A stretch of DNA of 64,000 nucleotides, from assembly GCA_018806985.1 (NCBI GenBank), contig JADANN010000188.1, forward strand, positions 1 through 64,000. Reading direction: 5' to 3'. A program made the translations under genes and the position numbers. The notes beneath the pieces were generated by a model that was not told where the DNA came from, did not search any database, and saw only the letters and a list, made by a program, of their open reading frames with translations. Below are positions 56,350 to 64,000 of this stretch, in pieces. Position 1 is the stretch's first letter, and every line of letters starts with the position of its first letter. The stretch comes from Angiostrongylus vasorum. Its lineage: Eukaryota; Nematoda; Chromadorea; Rhabditida; Metastrongylidae.

Positions 56350-56738
56350 ACCTTACTTGATACTTCTTGAATGACTCGTCCTCACTGGTTGTACGGGCCC
56401 CAGCATAACCTCCATTTTTCGGTGATTTGCTGGTTAAGCCACTTTGGTTCCTTGGAATCCCGAGGTCAACCTGGCCAAAGTCTGCTCGAGGTCTTCATCA
56501 CCACAGGCAGTTGCAGCCCTTGTGGATTAGAGGGAGATTTTCCACCATGCGACTTTGATACCAGGACGGTGGTGGATCCTAATACTGGTTTACTCTTAAC
56601 TAGGCTTTCTGATGGAAACATCGGACTCCTTCTCAGATTGGGAGACCCTGTCAGTGGGATGAATCACTCCTTGTACATCGCAGTCCAACACCCAGCAACA
56701 CCTCCCAGCCACGACGAGGCAATAAACCGTTGAGAAGC
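56350..56738 (-). mobile_element. SINE-D, full length
   Basis: Plus text starts TTACTTGATACTTCTTGAAT and ends AGCCACGACGAGGCAATAAAC, the mirror of copies at 60.4 and 62.7 kb. The 120-codon frame on the plus strand here is simply the element read backwards; similar frames occur in other SINE-D copies. Confidence 0.7.
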
Positions 56739-57294
56739 ATCAAAACTAGTCATTGTTGAACGTGTTGAAATTGTTTATTGTGGAGATATGTATTTTAAGG
56801 GGGTTCTTGGATTTAAGTTACAATTACGAACATGAGAAACGTCTCGAATTCAGTTAAACTCGTTGTAAGCATATATCAGTTTTAAGACATACTTGTTACT
56901 CAGCTATTTTCCACGTACTAATTTTTTCTAATTATTGGTTATACAACGATTTGAAACTTGTTGAAATGATCTCGAAAGAATGAAACTCAATGCAATTCCG
57001 CATAGCAGCTGGACTTAAACGGAGCTTCTGAACTTTCTGCTAACTCAGTTTCCGTCAAAAGATTACCAAGACTCGTTTATGGCTTACAAGTACAGTCATT
57101 CACTATAGTCTTCTCAGTCCTTGCGAAAGAAAAACTGTAGACATCTACTGTCAACAAATGGATGAAATGCAGCAAGAAATTAGGGCACTGGTTGACGGAA
57201 AATATCCCATAGCTTTGTCAGTCAGTGCTGAGTGGACTTCGTACCACAGATGCTTCAAAATCTGGACGAAATCGACTTTGAAAGTCCGTTTCTT

Positions 57295-58461
57295 TCAACA
57301 CACTCTTTTTAATATCTCGCCGAATTTCTTTCGATTTTCAGGTATGGTCCCAAATATTTCTTGAGAAAAGTGTTGTCCCTTGCGACGAGCTAAGGTGCTT
57401 CCAAGCTGCCACTCAAAATCGCCTATTGTTTTCCTACTACCCTTTAGCCAATCGTGTGAGCGATCGTTGGGGCTATGAAAGGAGACCTCAAATAATTTTA
57501 GTGTTTTGGACAACAAAAAAAACCGGACATGAATGTAAAGGATAGTAGTCATTAGGGAAAACGTGGAGTTTAGTTATTGCTTTTATCATGAAAAGATTCG
57601 CAATAATGCTTGATTTCTGAGTAATTCCCGTAATCCCACGATGGATAGAAAACAAAGGAGCCGCAGATTTAAATAAAACTTAATATTTAGAATTTTGTTT
57701 ACTTTTTGCCTACTGAAAAACTGCTGCGGAACCTAGGATTTGCATTGAAAGCGTCGTAGCATTTTGGTATAAGAAATCTGTGCAGTAATTTAGGTGGTGT
57801 TAATAGGCACCTCGACGATGAAAGAATTCTTTGTACGGAGCTGAAAATTGGAACTCCATTGTCACAAGATTTAAAAGTTGCATCTTGTTGGTAAAGAACT
57901 AGAATTCTACCTTCGTGTCTTCTCGGTCAGCTAAGTGAGCTTCCTTGCTTCTGGATCACATGAACGATAAGCATTCGCAGATGGAAAAGATCTATGGGTT
58001 ACGGAATGCGACCGAGGGACGTCACCATGCTGTAAGTGGAGCATCACCATGAACGACGATTGTACGAGGAAGGAATATAGAAAAAATTTTGTTGGGATCC
58101 GCACAACCGGTAAAGACGTCCCATCCATGTATCCAAGCATTCGATTAAGGACCCACTCCAGACTCGTCCATATCTCCAGTAACAGGGGAGTTCATTAGCG
58201 GTATATACCCAAATTCCGAAGACGTGGCCTTCTGTGATCGGAATTCGAATAACGCGAAATCGCATTTCTGCCTCTTTCTCAGGATGTAAGGAGAAGGAAA
58301 AGTCAATGCCACGAAGAATTCGCAAATTCACATTTGTTTCCAAGGTCTCCTCTTGTAAAATTCCCGTTGTCAAGTTCGATTGGTCATTTAGCCCTGCGCA
58401 ACCTTCGTCGTAAGCAATTGATCGGTTTGCCCAATGGAGGTTAGTCTGTGGGCTTCCAAAT
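57295..58461 (-). CDS. Exons of a minus-strand gene, product unrecognised
   Basis: Exon 58157-58461 follows an acceptor-like TATAAAAG and encodes about 101 codons without a stop: FGSPQTNLHWANRSIAYDEG, ETLETNVNLRILRGIDFSF, MRFRVIRIPITEGHVFGIWV, ending at donor GTGGGT in phase 1. A second exon (first base 57472, after CTTTCATAG) encodes SHDWLKGSRKTIGDFEWQLG and ALF-free polar sequence to a stop at 57295 (KKFGEILKRVC). Its entry phase is 2, so at least one exon between them is missing. A further candidate lies at about 57190-57280 on the same strand (LKHLWYEVHSALTDKAM), though a plus-strand frame there (MDEMQQEIRALVDGKYP) is equally open. The alternating hydrophobic pattern of the first exon suggests a beta-rich domain. 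No family recognised. Confidence 0.5.
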
Positions 58462-59159
58462 CTTTTATATCATCTGTCTGTCTCTGTATCGGGTGGCATA
58501 ATATTAAATAATATTAAATACACTAAGATGGCATGCTAGGGCAGGACTTGAGGTTCAGTAGTCCCTCTACTGTGGCGACCTGATCCTAATTTTCATTGTT
58601 ACGGCTAACAAAGGCTAAAATTCTGTTCAAAGTTGGACGACCTTGAAGACACCACACAAAGTTAAAAATTTTAAAAAAGCCAAGCAAGTTGTTTTTGTTA
58701 TAGACGACGAATCCTATAAAGGAATCCACTCAGTGTACTAGAAAGTAGTCTATGCAATACTAACGTTAAACAACATCGCACCTTTTTTTCATAGTCAACC
58801 AATTCAACCAAACTAAGAAATATGTGAGAATTTATGTTTTCAATATGTTACCTTCGTTATTGCAAAACTTGTCAATTCTTATATTTTTTCTAAGATGTTG
58901 CTACCGAAGTGCTGTGTTCTCGAAAACGCACTGCTCACGTTTGGGTTAAGGAATCACAAAACGCAAACCATTTTCATTCTGCTCTGTATCCATGGTGGGA
59001 GAATTCCTTAACATGGGGAATATTTCAAACAGTCGGTGTATATGACGATTGAAGCCCAGGCCTAAAGTTTTTTTTCTTGTTTTTAATATTCTCCTGATTC
59101 ATCGCTGCTCTGCAAGTACATTTTCAAAAAATATCGCAATGACCTCTCTTAGTAATTCC
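58462..59159. other. No gene recognised
   Basis: AT-rich; possible upstream intron of the minus-strand gene. Nothing else seen. Confidence 0.4.
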
Positions 59160-59345
59160 CACTATCGACTTTTTTATTAAGCTCGGCATTGATCTAATAA
59201 TTCGCCATATTCTTGTTAAGCAAGGACGGGGGTGCTATTTTATTCTTCATTCAGTTAAAGCTGCGTTACTGCCGAAACGTCAACTTTAACGGAATAAAAA
59301 AATAAAGTAACACCTCTTGTTTGCTCAACAAGAATATCGGGAATA
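59160..59345 (+). mobile_element. PLE repeat start and terminal motif
   Basis: ATCGACTTTTTTATTAAGCTC at 59163 resembles the start of the PLE direct repeat. It is followed within about 110 bp by GCCGAAACGTCAACTTTAAC and CACCTCTTGTTTGCTCAAC, as at 10.3 kb. The CTGANGA half of the motif is lost. 59346-60112 shows nothing I can call. Confidence 0.5.
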
Positions 59346-60112
59346 CCGATAGGATTAGGAAAGCTACGGGAGTGCCTGTGTAGCACTGATTTCAGTACAA
59401 CTATAAAAAATGAGTGGTAATGCGGAAGAGCAAAGGGTCATGCAAATATTTATTAGGTGCTGAAGACGCCATGAAGTGAACTCTGTGTCGATCAATGAGT
59501 ATAACCATTTTCTTGTTTTCGATCAAAAGTTTACCGTAATCTGAATTTCCGGCAATGACACAAAGCCAACAGAAACAACTGGTAAAGAACTGCGTTCAAG
59601 ATTAGCACTGTCACAGGAGTAGGCCTGAGATATTGCTTGGAGGTGAACCTAGTTATGAAAAAAAATCGTATAAAGTCACATATGGTATTTTATGCATAGG
59701 AATTATAGGGAAGGTTTCAACAAACATTTCTTGCATCTTTGTGGAAATTATGGATGGTCAAGAGAAGGAGCACATTGGCATGAGATCGGGTGGTTCTGCG
59801 TTAAGGCTAGACCTCTGTTTAAGACGAGCAAAGTTTCTTTGTCTTCAGGGTTCGTTTGCAAGAGTTAAAGCATTCTTGTGTGAAGTTGTTCGTCTTGTCG
59901 TTGTATAGTCTTAGATTGCCGCTTACCAAATGATGAGCGAATTTACTTGACGGTGGCATGAGTGCTTATCAACAGAAGTTTTCTTTCTCAGTAACAGTCC
60001 CTCCTAGACCGTCGCTACTCATTTGTTAGTTACCATGCTTTTTGAAGACTTATTGTGGAAACCTGTGAAAGCATCACCGTTTATGTCAATGAATAATGAG
60101 TAAAAACAGTGT

Positions 60113-60376
60113 TTATAACCATGAAGATGTTGAGATATCTGAAAAATGTCGAGTCTCAGGTGCTGATGGCGTTGGTAGATAGAAAACTAACAGAGAGAAA
60201 GGCGAAGCGAAGGACCAGCATTGTGTGGTGGTGAACGCATTGGCGGTCGGAAAGGGTAATAGTATGTTCGAATCTAACTGCAGAGTGGTCTGGAGTTTTG
60301 CAAATATCTCTGCATCACTGTAGCTGTATTTCACATTGTACCATGCTGTGAAGATAGTACGCAGTAAATAAAAAGT
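60113..60376 (+). mobile_element. SINE-B
   Basis: Contains GAGAGAAAGGCGAAGCGAAG, GTGTGGTGGTGAACGCATT, a box B-like TGTTCGAATCT, GCAAATATCTCTGCATCAC and the tail CGCAGTAAATAAAA. The 5' end GATGTTGAGATATCTG is an imperfect inverse of the 3' block, as in the fold-back copy at 49.6 kb. Confidence 0.65.
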
Positions 60377-60379
60377 CCT

Positions 60380-60765
60380 CCCCAACGGTTTGCCGCTTCA
60401 TCCTGGCTAGGAGGTATTCCTAGGTGTCGGGCTACGATGTACAGTGGGGGGATTCATCCGCTGGTAAGGTCTTCCAAGCTAAGAAGGAATCCGACGTTAC
60501 CATCTGGAAGGCTAGCTAAGAGTTAACCAATATCAGGATCCACCACCGTGCTGGTGACAAAGTCTCATGGTACCAAATCTCCCTTTGATCCAGAAGGGCT
60601 GCGACGGACTGTAGTGGTGAGGACCTGGGGCAGACTTTGACCAGGCTGACCTCAGAATTCCAGCGAACCACAATGGCTTAACCAGTAAATCTCCGAAAAA
60701 TGAAGATTATGCTGGGGCTCGCACAACCAATGAGGACGAACCGTTCAAGCGCCAAGTAAGTAAGC
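60380..60765 (+). mobile_element. SINE-D, full length
   Basis: Starts CAACGGTTTGCCGCTTCATC and ends GCGCCAAGTAAGTAAG. It follows the SINE-B tail with no gap. Tail repeats of AAGT are intact. Confidence 0.75.
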
Positions 60766-60825
60766 AAATGAAAAGTTAATACGGTGTTTCTAATATTTAT
60801 TTCTTCTATTTATGAACTTACACGA

Positions 60826-61070
60826 GGCCCGTATAAATTCTTTTGTTACGGCTAACGCTTCTGTGTTCTCACCATCCTGAGAAGCGCAGTGATTCGAGTC
60901 GAGGGCCGACATTCCTCCATTCAATGCTCTACTCCATTGTACTCGACTCGATTCGGGGCGACATCGCGAGAAGGAATAAGTGGGAACTCGAATTATTGTC
61001 CCTCTCAAGAAAGGGAAGGTGCCGAAGCCATTAGCCATAAGAATTTATACCGTCCTCGTTTAGCTCAACA
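60826..61070 (-). mobile_element. FB1 fold-back element
   Basis: Arms with CGAGG, CGTATAAATTCTT and ACGGCTAA at 60828-60860 and their inverse near 61028-61065. On the minus strand the interior has CGACTCGAATCA and then CTTCTCAGGA ... AGAAGCGTTAGCCGTAAC, in the same order as the FB1 copies at 23.9 and 38.5 kb. Confidence 0.55.
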
Positions 61071-62747
61071 ATCTAACGAAATATTGGTTGTTCATGACGT
61101 GGTTAAATGATTGTCAGCTTCAAATATTATTGTTTCGCTCTTTCTAACTTTGAATAAGAGATTGTCCAACCCACTCCTTTAAATTCTTCTACCAACAGAG
61201 CGCATAGATTAACAAATTAAATAGCGTAAATCTTTGAAAAGTCTTTGTTTCTTTTCTTGTCGATGAATTCCATCTATAAATTAAATCATTCAACATTCTT
61301 TCAGTCCAGTGATTATTATGCGATAGACAGTGATTAAGCACATATTGTGCAATTTGAGAAGGAAATCAAGCGTGTACTCATTTCTCAAACAGTAGGAAAT
61401 TATTGTCTCGACATTAGTTGGGAACAGAACGTAGGCTATAAGGTGGCTAGACCGCAGTTTAAACCATTACATTAAGCGCAGAAAATTCATGTATGCATGC
61501 ATTTTCCTGTAACCATTGGCCTTCAACTTGTTGGTTTCTCATATGAATTAAAATTTTGTTTTCTTCATCCGAAGTCCTCAGATAACCAGTTACCTGAAAG
61601 GAAATTATCAGTTTCTTCCTGTTTCTAGCTGGGGTTTTTAACCACGGTAATCTGAGAAGCTAAGTTATTTAAGTGATTAAATTTAGAGATTTGAGAACTA
61701 AACGACGACTTGAGATTTTCCCAAAAAAATTCGCTAGTTATTCACTCATATTGTTATACTATGTTAGAGTAATGGATAAGCCATTTTAAATCATTTGCGA
61801 ATTTTATACGGAGAGCGCACCGGACTACTACGCTTAGTCTTTCCCACACATGCCGTGAATCATATGTGCTTCATGTGGTCCATTAAATCCCCACCCGTCC
61901 ACAAATGGCCAGAGTTTTTTGTTATTCGTCCGCCATCCAATAACACTGCTGTCGGCCTTTGATAGTAGCCGGTTTTACAGAATGTATGAAGTGAATTTCT
62001 GCATTTTTTATACACTTTCTATATCTATCCATTCGGTAGGATAACAAGGAATCGTCATAGCGACGAGGGAAAGAATATTCAACTACTTGTCAAAATTTTA
62101 ATTTTAAATGAATCATATGTGCGGAAGACAGACTTCATCATAAGTGGAGTACTCATAGAAAGTAAGCAAGAGGACAGTGGAGAGATTGAGAACGAACATG
62201 TTGTTGATGCAGTCAGCGATGAGTGACCAGCTATTATTGCTACGGTGACTTGCAACGCCTGTAACTTTAGCGACAGTCAATTCGACGCCTAAAGACAACT
62301 GTTTAGGTGCACAGCAACAGTGAATGTTTGCGAATTATTAGCAAAGGATATTTGGAACCTAATCGTAATCGAGACCAACAGATACTGTCAGCATCAGCAC
62401 CCGTATGGGAAAGGACAATTGTAGAAGGTATGAAAATCCTCATCCGTTCTCGTCTTATTGCAACGGCTGAGGTATTACTGGAATGCCAGTCGAGCTTATG
62501 AAAAAGGTGCTGTCGCGGTCGATATCGCGTTTATGTGTAGATTTTAGAAACTGCTGGCTCATATTCATTTGACAGAAGATGCAATCTATTTTTGAAAACG
62601 GCAAATTCCACACAGAATCTTTGAAACTTGCCAACAGGTATTTTAGACTCTACAATGCACCCGGCATAAATTTTTTTGCAGATGAGTCCCTGGTGCTCTC
62701 TAGGTGACCAGAAATGGAATTAACATGTTCAAATAATGCATCCCCTT
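61071..62747. other. No gene recognised
   Basis: About 1.7 kb of AT-rich sequence; the short frames at 62113-62298 and 62307-62501 have no splice support or motif. Confidence 0.4.
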
Positions 62748-63128
62748 CCAAAGGTTTACTGCCCCATCGTGGCTGAGAGGTGTTCCCGGGTGTGGGACTG
62801 CGATCTACAGCGGGGGATTCATTCCCTGATCTCCCAAGCTGAGAAGGAGTCCGGCGTTTCCGTCAGGAAGCTCTGGCTAAGAGTAAACCAATACCAAGAT
62901 CCACCACCGTCCTTGTGTCAAAATCGCATGGTGGAAAATCTCCCTCTGATCTACAAGGGCTGCGACTGCCTGTGGTAGTGAAGACCCGGAGAAGATTTTG
63001 GCCAGGCTGACCTCGGAATTCCAGGGAACCACAATGGTTTAACCAGCAAATCTCCGAAAAATGGAGATTATGCTGGGGCCCGCACAGCCAGGGAGGACGC
63101 GCGATTCAAGTACCAAGTAAGTAAGCAA
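62748..63128 (+). mobile_element. SINE-D, full length
   Basis: Starts CAAAGGTTTACTGCCCCATC, contains CCCAAGCTGAGAAGGAGTCC, ends CAAGTACCAAGTAAGTAAG. Closest to the 60.4-kb copy in its tail. 63129-63659 shows no exon that I can support. Confidence 0.75.
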
Positions 63129-63659
63129 TAGTGTATAAAAAAGATACACAAACATTTTTGTGACGTATGCAGATGTGGAGCGCTTCAATAGCGATGGTCC
63201 TCATAAATGACCTACTGAATAAAGGAACGCATATTTGTAGCAACAATTGGTATCAAATGTTTTTTGCTAAAGCATTTGCTCCAGAAAATACTTAATAGAT
63301 CAGTCCGTTCAGTGCAGTTAGGAAGCGAACTGCGAAGCAGATTGCTCAACAAACATGTATGAGAAGGCATTTTGCTAGAACAAAGGAGTAGGAGCGAATC
63401 GATGGTGCTCATGTTGGAAGACAAGAGAATCCGATCCGTCCTTTGTCTATGTTTCGTCATTCATAATGATGCATGTGAACATTTCGAAGATTTACTGTAA
63501 GACAATAGACGCTGTGTTACCTTATATAAGGTTATGGCAAAACATAATGGTTCTAGATGAGCTGCAATTGTGCCAAACAGGTCAGCGTTATACGCAGACA
63601 ACATAAAAATGCTTTTTTTTTCGTCTGTTTCGATGATAGCCAGCGAGATTGTAGACATT

Positions 63660-64000
63660 GTCCTTTATTTTTACACAACCCATCTTGAGATCTACTGTGC
63701 ATATTCCAGCAGTAGTTGCATTCGATCCGTTTCCACGCATGCACTCTACACAGAGGTCTTCGAAATTTTTGCGTGAGAGTTCCATTGTCGCTTGAAAGCC
63801 ATCGCATTCTTTATGAATGTCTTCGACCGTTAGTCGAGTGGATTTTTCCTCGGTTCCTAAGATAGCCTGGATAGAGACCCACTTGAATTGTATGAAGTGA
63901 AGTGTTCCCAGAAAAGTCTGAAATCAGTTTCACGACCACGGAGGTATGAGAGGTTTGGTGAGCCGCGGTGGTGTCGAACAGCATGAAAGGCTGGTAGCAT
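63660..64000 (-). mobile_element. SINE-C, cut by the window end
   Basis: In plus text, ACAACCCATCTTGAGATCTA at the tail side, TCCACGCATGCACTCTACAC, CCCAGAAAAGTCTGAAATCA (diverged core) and GAGCCGCGGTGGTGTCGAAC. The tRNA-like head would lie beyond 64000. Confidence 0.65.

Noticed and set aside
56371..56733. 120-codon plus-strand frame
   Set aside because: Reverse reading of SINE-D; the same frame recurs in the copies at 30.0 and 48.1 kb.
60790..61038. 82-codon minus-strand frame with a GTAAGT donor
   Set aside because: It lies within an FB1 fold-back element, in the same order of blocks as copies at 23.7 and 38.3 kb, so it is repeat sequence rather than a first exon.
1..64000. CRISPR arrays, phage or bacterial defence systems, operons
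   Set aside because: No regularly spaced repeats, no prokaryotic gene spacing or ribosome-binding pattern; introns and eukaryotic retroelements throughout.

Overview
This window reads as nuclear DNA of a nematode, most likely a strongylid (clade V) parasite such as a hookworm. The inference rests on AT-rich sequence, many introns of only about 40-110 bp with TTTTCAG-type acceptors and GTAAGT/GTGAGT donors, nematode-type RTE non-LTR retrotransposons, Penelope-like elements (PLEs), a mariner relic and a dense load of tRNA-derived SINEs. I see no rRNA, genuine tRNA, CRISPR array, operon or bacterial gene. Because genes are split into short exons, long open frames are poor guides; the gene calls below come from matching splice signals and codon phases by eye.

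Layout. 0.9-4.9 kb: two opposed RTE remnants around a SINE, then a PLE terminal fragment. 5.6-10.2 kb: a minus-strand gene of about 18 exons, unrecognised; its last 14 exons join in consistent phase down to a stop codon. 10.3-17.0 kb: a PLE nest, including a decayed tandem copy, a mariner transposase fragment and a nearly complete PLE (reverse transcriptase plus GIY-YIG endonuclease) between 157-bp direct repeats. 17.4-20.8 kb: SINEs and a perfect 170-bp palindrome. 22.1-35.8 kb: plus-strand exon clusters (22.1-23.6, 27.7, 29.1-29.5, 32.4, 33.9-35.8 kb) that may be one long gene or several, separated by SINEs and PLE debris. 36.0-38.7 kb: an RTE copy, SINE, TA repeat and fold-back element.

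41.1-50.4 kb: a plus-strand gene with a CpG-rich promoter-like block, start codon at 42754 and stop at 50353, its introns filled with SINEs. 50.8-52.1 kb: an RTE relic carrying a SINE with clear target-site duplications. 52.7-53.3 kb: an intact minus-strand claudin-like four-helix membrane protein gene. 57.3-58.5 kb: exons of another minus-strand gene. 59-64 kb: PLE fragments, a fold-back element and more SINEs, the last running off the window.

Host genes and mobile DNA are interleaved rather than functionally linked. The most interesting material is the mobile-element ecology: PLEs and small fold-back elements share a CTGANGA-N13-GAAAC terminal motif, two SINE families share an internal core, and there is a large perfect palindrome. 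I found no convincing new multi-gene system. Exon joins, family names (SINE-A to D, FB1) and the host assignment are my own inferences.
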